Shown here: piece by piece, positions 33,260 to 40,845 of the stretch
Layout of the letters: each line of letters begins with the position of its first letter
Position numbering within the stretch: position 1 is the first letter of the stretch
Source: a virus
Length of the DNA stretch: 64,000 nt
Reading direction: 5' to 3' (one strand)
IMG/VR virus record: IMGVR_UViG_3300017991_000091
Span: 1 to 64,000 of that record
The notes under the pieces: generated by a model
What the model was told of the DNA's origin: nothing
Seen by the model: the letters and a program-made list of their open reading frames with translations, nothing else
The model's database searches: none
Position numbers and translations under genes: made by a program

Positions 33260-33931
33260 TTACCCTATCAAACTTTCTTTCTTTGCTGTTGCCACCGCTA
33301 CCTGAGTCTCCGTATCCTGAGTTGTATTAAAGACGGCCTTTGCCTTCTCATACAATTCTGGGCTATTGGTCTTCCAATCTTTCATCAAAGTGCTAACCCC
33401 AGAGATAACTTGGACAAACTGTTTCTGTTTGGCAGACAACTCTTCTGCTGTCTTTCCGGTAGCTTCTGCTAAGGCCTTCTCCATATCTTGAGGAGTCATA
33501 TCACCAGGCCTCTTTCTCATCAGACCCAGAAGTCCAGTTAAAGTACCCATTCCAGCTAAACTTAGTCCTAAGGAAAGTAATCCCTTTTCACCAAATAAGG
33601 CCTCTTCTCTTTGTAGTCCAGAATTCACATTATGAGAACTAACCTTCTTACAATGAGAGTAATCCTTTATATCCTTAGCCCTGGCCTGATCCAGACGGAA
33701 CTGTTCCATATCATGGGCAATATCCAAATCTTCATCCAACTTCTGGGCATCTGCAAGATTAGGCCAAAGCCAACTGCGATAGTCCCCTTCCTCTCCGGCT
33801 CCTTTTTCAATTACATAATTCTTTGATCTCTGGTCTACTTCTGTGGGGGTCATAAGATGACTAAGAGTAGCACACCCAATTCCTACAACGAGCATTAAAG
33901 CACTTACCAAAATTACTAAGAACTTTTTCAT
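33260..33931 (-). CDS. Outer-membrane lipoprotein candidate
   Basis: A 223-residue protein with a lipoprotein signal peptide: basic start, hydrophobic core (FLVILVSALMLVVGIG) and a G-C lipobox cysteine at about residue 20. A second hydrophobic stretch (LLSLGLSLAGMGTLTGLLGL, about 120-140) follows a charged helical region. It sits with three small membrane genes, so a spanin- or lysis-associated role is plausible; lipid attachment itself suggests a Gram-negative envelope. Confidence 0.65.
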   Translation of the reverse strand: MKKFLVILVSALMLVVGIGCATLSHLMTPTEVDQRSKNYVIEKGAGEEGDYRSWLWPNLADAQKLDEDLDIAHDMEQFRLDQARAKDIKDYSHCKKVSSHNVNSGLQREEALFGEKGLLSLGLSLAGMGTLTGLLGLMRKRPGDMTPQDMEKALAEATGKTAEELSAKQKQFVQVISGVSTLMKDWKTNSPELYEKAKAVFNTTQDTETQVAVATAKKESLIG

Positions 33932-34125
33932 TTTGTTTCTCCTTTTTTATTCTTTGTCAACAAAAGGGCTATAATTATCGGTATCGAATAGTATTGTAGC
34001 CTATCCGGCATATTTTGGCAAATCATGGACAACCAATGCCAGGGAGCAATCCGAGCTAACCAATAGCTCTCCCCAAAAACTCCCCAAAGGGAGATTAAAA
34101 AGATACACCAAAGAAGTAATTTCAT
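33928..34125 (-). CDS. Two-span small membrane protein (holin candidate)
   Basis: A 65-residue protein with hydrophobic segments at about 1-20 (LLLWCIFLISLWGVFG) and 45-57 (YYSIPIIIALLL) and a lysine-rich C-terminus, typical of small phage holins. It overlaps the lipoprotein start by four bases (ATGA). No endolysin gene is visible in the window. Confidence 0.5.
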   Translation of the reverse strand: MKLLLWCIFLISLWGVFGESYWLARIAPWHWLSMICQNMPDRLQYYSIPIIIALLLTKNKKGETK

Positions 34126-34373
34126 TCTTCTTCTCCTAACTTTTCAATTTCTTTTATTCTCTGTTCCAATAATTTCCAGATCTCCGTCTTCCTCTTCTCT
34201 TCCTGTTCTACATGATATCGAAAGAAAAGAAATAGACTACCCAGTCCGACACAAATAAAGGCCAAAAGGATATCCTTCTCAACAAATATGAGATACATCC
34301 CAATTAGGCCACCAAATAGGGCGGGTAAGATATTCAAAAGAGAATTCCCTACTTTAGAGGACTGATAAAACAT
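34122..34373 (-). CDS. Two-span membrane protein with charged coil
   Basis: An 83-residue protein with two hydrophobic helices (NILPALFGGLIGMYLIFV and ILLAFICVGLGSLFLFF) followed by a charged coiled-coil tail (KTEIWKLLEQRIKEIEKL). The layout fits an i-spanin/holin-type membrane factor. Overlaps the next gene by four bases. Confidence 0.5.
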   Translation of the reverse strand: MFYQSSKVGNSLLNILPALFGGLIGMYLIFVEKDILLAFICVGLGSLFLFFRYHVEQEEKRKTEIWKLLEQRIKEIEKLGEEE

Positions 34374-34593
34374 GATTATCCACCTTAATTTTCTTTTTCC
34401 TTATAATGGTTGAGATGGCCCTAAGAGTTAATTGTTCTCCTGTTATGAGAGAGAATAGAGTTATTAATGAGGATCCCAGGAACCTATCCGCCGACTCTAC
34501 CTTAGACCCATCCTTTCGGAAACCAATTAATCGTGCAGGAACATATGGGTCCTCCTCGACTATATTGGTTTTTATTCTTGTGAGATCAATCAT
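34354..34593 (-). CDS. Small hypothetical protein
   Basis: A 79-residue basic protein (MIDLTRIKTNIVEEDPYVPA) overlapping the membrane-protein start by 20 bases. No motif. The 75 bases from here to the portal stop carry no gene. Confidence 0.5.
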   Translation of the reverse strand: MIDLTRIKTNIVEEDPYVPARLIGFRKDGSKVESADRFLGSSLITLFSLITGEQLTLRAISTIIRKKKIKVDNHVLSVL

Positions 34594-34668
34594 TTTTCTT
34601 CTCCTAAGATGAAAATATGGCGTCCCCGAACTTAATCAGGAACGCACTTTGTTTAGTTGAAAGAGGAC

Positions 34669-36462
34669 TTACCTGGGATCCCCCATCTCGGATACTTCCG
34701 TTCTCCTCTGTTCATCCTCAAGTGTCATTTGACGAGAGGGCTTCTCATCTCTTTTATGTTCCTTTATTACTGCACTTCCATATCGATCCTTCCAATCCTT
34801 CTCCCATCTGTTCTGGAAAAGTAGGGTTGATCTTTCTCTCAGATATGGACCAATATCTCTCCCTTCCTTAAGTAACTTCCTAGTAGTCAAAGGCAAGAAG
34901 GACATTAAATCCGTATTGTAAATAGGATACCTCTTATACTCATTCTCCTTACTTTCGCCCACAATTATGGTCTGAGCCCCCTTCTTGAACTGAGATAGAT
35001 CGAAGTCCTCTAACTTTAAGATCTTCTGATTTAGATAATTGAATATCTTTTCTTGGTCCAAATCAGAGTCCACTTTTTCCAACATATCCATAAATCGTTC
35101 AATGGTTTCCGTTCCTTCGGCCAGATTTTCTTGAAGTTGCTTTTCCTCTGCCGTACTTGGACTAGACATGTTCACTTCAAACAGTGCTGGATCTGGATCT
35201 AAGTTCTGGTAGGCCAGATGAATTTGACACAGTCTCTTAATCCCCATAATAAGGGCTCTTTGTAATCTACGAGAGTTTCTTGCGAAACCAATGTCCAATT
35301 GTTCAATGGCCTCAGATCCTAAGGACCCGGTGGCCTCATCCACATATCCGCCCAGTAAGGAAAGTGGTGTACTTAGAGCACAAGCCAATTGTTGCTTAAG
35401 TTCTTCCACATCCACAATCCAACGGATATCCGGATTCCCACCTATCTCATCTATGGCCAAATCATTAGTATCTGGAAGAGGTAGGAAAAGATCTTCTGTT
35501 ACTCCGAATGGATTTTCCTTTGACGAAAAATTAGGGTCACTATCGGATGTATTAATCGTCCTGGCCCTTTTTAGTGTATTTGCTATTTGATCAATAAGGG
35601 AATCAAGCATTTCCGCATTATTTGCATCAACCTTCAGTGTATAAATGTACCTAAGTATTCCTCTTGTCATCCTGGCCAGAAGTAAACTATCCTCTGCCAT
35701 CCTCAATCTTCTATACGTAGGAAGTGCATCTAATATGAGGGAAGTGCCATATCTGGTTGAGGCCTGTCTAGTATCATGCCCTAACATTAAGGACATCGTT
35801 TTGAACTCTGTGTAGGAGGGATCCCCAAACTGGGGTCTGGTTCGCTTGGCTCCCAAAAGGCGGAAATGTACATACTTCCAGGGCTCAATTAAGGCCTGTT
35901 CACTTGTATTTGAGCTCTGGCCTAAGGGAGTATCATAAAATCCTACTAAAATACCATCATGCTCTACCCTACTAATTTCAATGGGATTCCTATCATCCTG
36001 AATGGATACTACTCCTAGATTAGGAAGTCCTTTTACCTCTACAAACAAATCACCAAAGGCCGCAACTGTCCAAGCCCAGTCATAGATCTTTTCTTCTATA
36101 CCTATATCATCCAGGAAGTTCGATAGTATCTTTTGGTACTTTGAACTTTCACTCGTTACCCAGACGGACGCGTTATGAATCGGCGACATTGTGCAGGAAG
36201 ACGTCGCGTAAAGTCTCACTGCTGCTGCCATAAGTGCATGGTCAAGTGATCGGTTTAGTTGTGCAGTGTAACGTTGACGGTCCCACGTAACACTTACATC
36301 AGCCTGGATATCCCTTTGCAATTGGCTGAAAGTAATTCCCACCCTTCGGATGAGTTCCTTTTCCTTCTGGGTGAGCTTTCCTTGATCCAGGACGTCTGCT
36401 GAAATGGTTGGGGACTTTTTGGTTAAGTCCCTAAGGAGGGTAAATGGATTATATATCTCCAC
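34669..36462 (-). CDS. Portal vertex protein (T4 gp20-like)
   Basis: A 597-residue protein with the T4-gp20-type portal layout: an N-terminal helical region (SQLQRDIQADVSVTWDRQRY), AAVRLYATSSCTMSPIHN, wing strands, a long helix with GSEAIEQLDIGFARNSRRLQ and a stem/crown region rich in charged helices. It forms the dodecameric DNA channel at the capsid vertex. It contains one ESKENE string. As the first gene of the minus-strand block it is transcribed from the divergent region at 36463-36745. Confidence 0.93.
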   Translation of the reverse strand: MEIYNPFTLLRDLTKKSPTISADVLDQGKLTQKEKELIRRVGITFSQLQRDIQADVSVTWDRQRYTAQLNRSLDHALMAAAVRLYATSSCTMSPIHNASVWVTSESSKYQKILSNFLDDIGIEEKIYDWAWTVAAFGDLFVEVKGLPNLGVVSIQDDRNPIEISRVEHDGILVGFYDTPLGQSSNTSEQALIEPWKYVHFRLLGAKRTRPQFGDPSYTEFKTMSLMLGHDTRQASTRYGTSLILDALPTYRRLRMAEDSLLLARMTRGILRYIYTLKVDANNAEMLDSLIDQIANTLKRARTINTSDSDPNFSSKENPFGVTEDLFLPLPDTNDLAIDEIGGNPDIRWIVDVEELKQQLACALSTPLSLLGGYVDEATGSLGSEAIEQLDIGFARNSRRLQRALIMGIKRLCQIHLAYQNLDPDPALFEVNMSSPSTAEEKQLQENLAEGTETIERFMDMLEKVDSDLDQEKIFNYLNQKILKLEDFDLSQFKKGAQTIIVGESKENEYKRYPIYNTDLMSFLPLTTRKLLKEGRDIGPYLRERSTLLFQNRWEKDWKDRYGSAVIKEHKRDEKPSRQMTLEDEQRRTEVSEMGDPR

Positions 36463-36745
36463 TATAAAACCTTTATTTTTGAATTAAAAAAGGGGTTTAC
36501 TATAAAAGTGATCTTCCTTGCTACATATCATTAATTATATTGAGTAAATGGCATAAATAATATGGATTTTTTAGTATAATAATTTGGCCTTAGGAATGGT
36601 ATTAGGAAACCAATTGTTTTTAGTTCAATAATTAGGGTATTATTGGATACCTAAAAATTTTAAAAATTCTGGATTTTTTGTTTGTTTTTCCTTTAAAATA
36701 GGTTATAATTTAAATGTAAGGGGGAAACTTTTTGGGGGATTTAGG
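36463..36745. promoter_or_regulatory. Divergent promoter region between late and early blocks
   Basis: The 283 bases between the portal and the first plus-strand gene are very AT-rich and hold an AGTATAATA box (36573-36581) and the 26-bp plus-strand element (36695-36720). This is the switch between the minus-strand virion block and the plus-strand block. No open frame is convincing here. Confidence 0.65.
36695..36720 (+). promoter_or_regulatory. A/T-rich phage promoter element (copy 2)
   Basis: Identical over 26 bases to 12664-12689 (core GGTTATAATTTAAATGTAAG) and 25 bases before the gene at 36746. Confidence 0.75.
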
Positions 36746-36988
36746 ATGATAGGGGCACAAAAGCATATGGGGACTTTAAGGTATAATATTTCCATCCTTT
36801 TTATCAAGTTCTATTCCATGAACGCTGGCTCTATTGGAATCCACGGATGTTTAGGAGCAACCTCCTACATTGATAAAGTCCTTACTAAGGACGATGCCAA
36901 GAAGTACTGGAAGAAGAAAGTATCCGAAGGCTGGCACAAATGTGATAATAATGGGGCACCGATACGAGATTGGTGGTTTTGGAATTAA
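36746..36988 (+). CDS. Small hypothetical protein, first gene of the plus-strand block
   Basis: An 80-residue protein (start ATG after GGGGGATTTAGG; an in-frame ATG at 36818 is an alternative). The C-terminal part is tryptophan- and lysine-rich (KKYWKKKVSEGWHKCDNN), not recognised. Directly downstream of the repeated promoter element, so probably early. Confidence 0.6.
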   Translation: MIGAQKHMGTLRYNISILFIKFYSMNAGSIGIHGCLGATSYIDKVLTKDDAKKYWKKKVSEGWHKCDNNGAPIRDWWFWN

Positions 36989-37111
36989 AAGTTCATTTTT
37001 GAATTGTTGAGGTGGAAAATAGCAAAGATAACAATTTACGCTGGGTTTGTAAGGCGAACCAAAAACGTGGGCGAAGGGTTTGCCGAGATATGTAAGAGAT
37101 CTGCGAGGATT

Positions 37112-37597
37112 ATGGAGGGTGAGATATTTACGCGAAGAGCTGTGGAAGATGAGTTGGAGGTCGAGCCGGAATTAATGTGGTATATAGTCATTCCTGGCTC
37201 AACATTAGGCAGTGCTTATTCGGTCGAAGGCAAACGAATCGGGTGTAAATCCGAGGGTCACGCCAATCACATCATGAGCCGTAAAGGGTTTGTTCGTGAA
37301 CAACTCCTTGGAAAGAACTGGTTTCAAACCGCCGAGCAGGCCGCAAAGTACGCTTATGACCTCTTATTAGAAAAAGCGAGATTTGACGCAGAAAAGCCGT
37401 CAACTATCGAGGAGGCGGTCGAACGGTTGTGCGCGGCGGAGCTATTAGACCCACGGCGATCCTTGTCGCCCACGTGGTTCAAAAAACCGTTGAGCCGCAA
37501 GCGAGTTGCGCTGGCTCTTCGGGGCGACAAACAATCCATCGGCTTGATTCGCCGAGACTCTTTTTCAAATTTGAAGAGGGAAACTGAAAATGACTGA
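37112..37597 (+). CDS. GC-richer hypothetical protein, possible recent import
   Basis: About 161 residues if starting at the ATG at 37112; the frame is open from a TTG at 37004 without a clear ribosome site. Contains WYIVIPGSTLGSAYSV and a helical C-terminal half (FQTAEQAAKYAYDLLLEKA). The DNA from about 37040 to 37560 is visibly richer in G and C (for example ggcggtcgaacggttgtgcg) than the neighbours, suggesting transfer from elsewhere. Function unknown. Confidence 0.5.
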   Translation: MEGEIFTRRAVEDELEVEPELMWYIVIPGSTLGSAYSVEGKRIGCKSEGHANHIMSRKGFVREQLLGKNWFQTAEQAAKYAYDLLLEKARFDAEKPSTIEEAVERLCAAELLDPRRSLSPTWFKKPLSRKRVALALRGDKQSIGLIRRDSFSNLKRETEND

Positions 37598-37675
37598 ATA
37601 TACTACGACATTTTGTGGAGGACTATCGGAGGAGAGTGGAAAAGTGCGGGGACTTTATTAATTAGGAGAATAATT

Positions 37676-38287
37676 ATGTGTAATTGGTTTTCATGCGTGT
37701 CCAATGGAAAAGGAAAAGTTTACTTTTTCAATGGGGAACAAAGAAAAGAAATCAAAGAAGGAACTTTAGTAGATAAGTCCAGAAATACCTTCTATCCGGA
37801 TTCCCATAGTTCAATCTCTGCTTTTTTTGGACTTGACGATGATAAGGTCAACAAATATGAATATCGTCCTTTGGATAGAAGGTTTATTGTTGATCAAATT
37901 AATTGTGAGGATGACCAAAAACAGGTTCTTCGGAAGATTTGCCAATTGGACTTTTCCAAATTGGCTCCTCCGGAACTAATTTTAAAGCCCATTGTTCATC
38001 CGCTTAAAGACAGAAAGAGAACCAGAATTTCCAAAAAGGATCTTGAACTTCTAAAAACCTGGATTTCTGTATGGGATTCTGTAGTGGATTCTGTAGGGGC
38101 CTATATTTCCTCTTTCTTCAACCTAAAGAAATGGAAATACATTAAGCATCCAGAAGGAAAAAACCCCTACCAATCTGGAATTGATCTTTGGGAAAGAGGA
38201 GTTATCCCTGTATTCAATGGGGATGACTGGTATCTCTTTGGGTACGAAGGAAAATTATTAAAGAAAATCAAAAAGACTGATCTTTAG
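37676..38287 (+). CDS. Conserved phage hypothetical protein
   Basis: A 203-residue protein beginning MCNWFSCVSNGKGKVYFF at the ATG at 37676, with AGGAGA seven bases upstream (an earlier in-frame ATG at 37613 lacks one). The CNWFSCVSNGKGK start is familiar to me from hypothetical phage proteins; the function is not known. A tryptophan/aspartate-rich central helix and an ending GDDWYLFGYEGKL are visible. Confidence 0.6.
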   Translation: MCNWFSCVSNGKGKVYFFNGEQRKEIKEGTLVDKSRNTFYPDSHSSISAFFGLDDDKVNKYEYRPLDRRFIVDQINCEDDQKQVLRKICQLDFSKLAPPELILKPIVHPLKDRKRTRISKKDLELLKTWISVWDSVVDSVGAYISSFFNLKKWKYIKHPEGKNPYQSGIDLWERGVIPVFNGDDWYLFGYEGKLLKKIKKTDL

Positions 38288-38296
38288 GAAAACAAA

Positions 38297-39184
38297 ATGA
38301 TTACGAAACCAATGCTTGCAGGAAGATACACGAATAGGCCTATTAATTTTCCAGTCCTTGCGACCCCTAAACTGGATGGGGTACGTTGTCTGGTTATCAA
38401 TGGGCGGGCGGTTTCCAGAAAGTTCAAACCTATTCCTAATCCATATATCCGAGAGGAGGTTGTAAAGAACTTTCCGGATGGATGTGATGGAGAACTTATG
38501 ATCCCGGGAAAAGCCTTCGGGGAAGCTACCGGAACTATTATGAGAAGTAAGTCCGGGAAGCCAGAGGACGCCGAGAACTTTGAATATTGGGTATTTGATT
38601 ATGTGGTCCAGGGAAAGACGGAAGTCCCATATGGAGATAGAATGAACAATCTGGACCTTCTAAATAACAGTATCCCCCACCTGAAAAAAGTACTTCCTGT
38701 CTGGATCTATAACCAAGAGGTCTTGGATGCCTTTGAAGAGAAGTGCCTTGAGGAAGGATATGAGGGAGTAATAATCCGAGACCCCAAAGGACCCTATAAA
38801 AATGGACGATCCACGGAGAAAGAAGGATATTTGTTGAAAATCAAACGTTTTGAACATGGAGAGGCAGTAGTACTTGGGTTCGAAGAGAAGATGCATAACC
38901 AAAACGAGGCTAAGGAGGATGTCTTTGGACATACCGAAAGGAGTCACCACAAAGACGGAATGGTTCCGGCGGGGACTTTGGGGAATCTGAGGGTTCGAGA
39001 TCTCAAGACGGGGATTGAATTCTCCATCGGAACCGGCTTTGATGATGAGAAGAGAAAGGAAATTTGGGAGAATCCGGATAAGTACCTGGGACAAATAGCA
39101 CGTTATAGGTATCAACCTTATGGGGTGAAAGAGGCTCCCCGATTCCCAGTATTTGATGGATTTCGTCACCCAGATGATATGTAG
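38297..39184 (+). CDS. ATP-dependent DNA ligase
   Basis: A 295-residue minimal ligase: motif I TPKLDGVR (catalytic lysine), motif III DGELM, IIIa FEYWVFDYV, motif IV EGVIIRDP and motif V YLLKIKRFE, then a C-terminal OB-fold region with RVRDLKTGIEFSIGTGF. Size and layout resemble T7-type and other short phage ligases sealing nicked DNA by an adenylated intermediate. It heads the nucleic-acid gene group of the plus-strand block. Confidence 0.93.
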   Translation: MITKPMLAGRYTNRPINFPVLATPKLDGVRCLVINGRAVSRKFKPIPNPYIREEVVKNFPDGCDGELMIPGKAFGEATGTIMRSKSGKPEDAENFEYWVFDYVVQGKTEVPYGDRMNNLDLLNNSIPHLKKVLPVWIYNQEVLDAFEEKCLEEGYEGVIIRDPKGPYKNGRSTEKEGYLLKIKRFEHGEAVVLGFEEKMHNQNEAKEDVFGHTERSHHKDGMVPAGTLGNLRVRDLKTGIEFSIGTGFDDEKRKEIWENPDKYLGQIARYRYQPYGVKEAPRFPVFDGFRHPDDM

Positions 39185-39187
39185 GAG

Positions 39188-39322
39188 ATGAAAAAATGGT
39201 CAATTTATCCATCGCCAAGTGTATCATGGGTCGGACCCTGGAATGTTAGGACAAAACCAGATAACAGATTTAATAGGCTGTCTTCGGATATCACAAATGG
39301 GAGAGAAATGGAAGAAAATTAG
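39188..39322 (+). CDS. Possible small protein
   Basis: A 44-residue frame (MKKWSIYPSPSVSWVGPWNV) starting three bases after the ligase stop, with GGAG almost touching the ATG, which is unusually close. Composition looks protein-like, but evidence is thin. From here to the tRNA (about 90 bases) I see only a 27-codon frame of no clear merit. Confidence 0.35.
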   Translation: MKKWSIYPSPSVSWVGPWNVRTKPDNRFNRLSSDITNGREMEEN

Positions 39323-39410
39323 GGAAATATTGGAAATATGAGCAAAAGAGAAAATGCTGAAGGAGATTTGATCCTATTGGATTTTAGGAGTTCAATGCTT
39401 TTCTCTTCTT

Positions 39411-39485
39411 TCTCCCAGTAGCTTAACTTGGCAGAGTGCTCGGTTTGGGGCCGAGAAGTTGTCAATTCAAATCTGACCTGGGAGA
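39411..39485 (+). tRNA. tRNA-Pro (anticodon TGG)
   Basis: A 75-nt cloverleaf: acceptor strands TCTCCCAG/CTGGGAGA (eight pairs), D-loop with GG, anticodon stem CTCGG/CCGAG with loop TTTGGGG giving anticodon TGG, variable AAGTT, T-arm GTCA/TGAC with TTCAAAT. CCA is not encoded. The extra acceptor pair and short T-stem are slightly unusual. Confidence 0.8.
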
Positions 39486-39504
39486 TTTTATTTGGCCTTC
39501 CCGG

Positions 39505-39531
39505 AAAAGTGGGCTATATTTTAAATATAGG
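39505..39531 (+). promoter_or_regulatory. A/T-rich promoter-like element (diverged copy)
   Basis: AAAAGTGGGCTATATTTTAA and following ATATAGG resemble the 26-bp element at 36695 (TATATT for TATAAT), just before the frame beginning at 39550. Confidence 0.5.
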
Positions 39532-39549
39532 GTTTAATGCGAAAGGGAG

Positions 39550-39825
39550 ATTACGAAACTATTCAATCTGAGAAAAAGAGCAAGTGAAAAAGGACTTGTA
39601 GTTCTTGAAATCCAAGAAGAGGGATTCTTACTTTCCAATCTATCTTCCAAAAATTTAGTGGGGTTTAAGTGCTCCACCTTGGAAGAAGTTGAAAAGAAAC
39701 TACATTCTATGGGAGAGAATTGTTCCAACTGTCAAACGGAATTAGAGCCAGGAAAAACTGTCTGGTATGAGGACGAACCCCTTTGCTTCACCTGTTTTAG
39801 AGGAAACGTAAATGAGTCCAATTAA
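39550..39825 (+). CDS. Zinc-finger protein lacking a standard start codon
   Basis: A frame open from about 39550 encodes roughly 91 residues ending in CSNCQTELEPGKTVWYEDEP and CFTCFRG, a four-cysteine treble-clef-like finger. There is no ATG, GTG or TTG near its 5' end; AAAGGGAG lies right before an ATT codon at 39550, and an internal ATG at 39709 would give only 38 residues. Either an atypical start, or decay. The stop overlaps the HNH gene start. Function unknown. Confidence 0.45.
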   Translation: MTKLFNLRKRASEKGLVVLEIQEEGFLLSNLSSKNLVGFKCSTLEEVEKKLHSMGENCSNCQTELEPGKTVWYEDEPLCFTCFRGNVNESN

Positions 39826-40321
39826 TGAAACTGGTAACATACAAATGAAAAATGGACTGACCTCTATCCTAAGATTTGTTCCAAAACATTTTCTCTGGAA
39901 TATTCGGACAGCTAAGAACAATAGGAATAAGAGGAGGATCTTCATTGGATCGGAAAAAGGATTGGTTCCAATTAAAATCACCTCTCAGAGATATCGACTA
40001 TTTGAGAGAAGCCTTATTTGTGTCTCTTGTGGAAAAATCGGAAATGTACTAAGTGTCGATCAAAGAGAAACCGAAAATGGGAAACCTCTTTTCCATCTTA
40101 ATCTCTACCATATTGATGGGGAAGAAATCACCTTAATGACAAAAGATCATATTATTCCCAAATCAAAAAGGGGGCCAAATCATCAAGACAATTACCAAGT
40201 TATGTGCCAACCCTGTAATCAGAAAAAAGGAAATAAAACCAAAGAAGAGATAAACCATTACAAAAAGAGGAAGAAAAGAAAAAGACAATCATGCAATGAA
40301 CTGGTTCTAGTAGGAGCTTAA
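39812..40321 (+). CDS. HNH endonuclease
   Basis: A 169-residue protein with the HNH signature: CVSCGKIGNV (about 67-76), TKDHIIPKSKRGPNHQDNYQ (about 110-130; D-H and N ligands) and VMCQPCNQKKGNKT, the second zinc pair. The basic C-terminus (KKRKKRKRQ) could bind DNA. Probably a free-standing homing nuclease, common between phage genes; a packaging-type role is less likely at this position. GAGG precedes the start. Confidence 0.85.
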   Translation: MSPINETGNIQMKNGLTSILRFVPKHFLWNIRTAKNNRNKRRIFIGSEKGLVPIKITSQRYRLFERSLICVSCGKIGNVLSVDQRETENGKPLFHLNLYHIDGEEITLMTKDHIIPKSKRGPNHQDNYQVMCQPCNQKKGNKTKEEINHYKKRKKRKRQSCNELVLVGA

Positions 40322-40322
40322 A

Positions 40323-40664
40323 ATGAAATATATAGAAGTGCCAACTAAGTTAGATGATGTATGGAAGGAATGTCTAAGGATGTGGAGATGGATCTCAGAT
40401 CAAGTGAGAAAAGGGAATAGTAGGGATATTAATGAATTAAAGTCGATCTGGTTTAATAAGGAAGGATATGTCGAATCAGATATATGTTGTGGATGTTTCT
40501 TTTGTAAATATGATCAAGAGGAGAATGGATCGATGTGTTCTAATTGTCCAGGTGCTCTGGTTGATCCAGAGTTTGATTGTAGATATACAGAATATGATTC
40601 TTTTCAAGAACCCATCAAGTTTTACAATAAACTTAGATCTTTGAATCGAAAGAGATTGAAGTAG
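40323..40664 (+). CDS. Cysteine-rich hypothetical protein
   Basis: A 113-residue protein whose centre reads CCGCFFCKYDQ...MCSNCPG, a likely zinc site. The sequence before the start (GTAGGAGCTTAAA) is repeated before the next small gene, so the two share a translation signal. Function not recognised. Confidence 0.6.
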   Translation: MKYIEVPTKLDDVWKECLRMWRWISDQVRKGNSRDINELKSIWFNKEGYVESDICCGCFFCKYDQEENGSMCSNCPGALVDPEFDCRYTEYDSFQEPIKFYNKLRSLNRKRLK

Positions 40665-40673
40665 GAGCTTAAA

Positions 40674-40820
40674 ATGAAAGTTTATCTGTGTGATGGACCA
40701 AAAAGAAAGTATTCTTACTGTGTTGGTCCGGAAAACTGTAAGGATGAAACGTGTATATTAGTCAAACGTTACCGAGAGAATGGAGGAGGTTCGGAAAATC
40801 CCAAATCAAACCCTGGTTAA
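40674..40820 (+). CDS. Small cysteine-containing protein
   Basis: A 48-residue frame (MKVYLCDGPKRKYSYCVGPE) with GTAGGAGCTTAAA before the ATG, identical to the leader of the previous gene. Four cysteines. Function unknown. Confidence 0.55.
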   Translation: MKVYLCDGPKRKYSYCVGPENCKDETCILVKRYRENGGGSENPKSNPG

Positions 40821-40821
40821 A

Positions 40822-40830
40822 AGTATAATA
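40822..40830 (+). promoter_or_regulatory. AGTATAATA promoter box
   Basis: AGTATAATA lies 15 bases before the next gene's ATG. The same nonamer occurs at 42655, 57026, 59459 and 61026 and once at 36573. Confidence 0.45.
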
Positions 40831-40845
40831 TAGATAGGTGGATAT

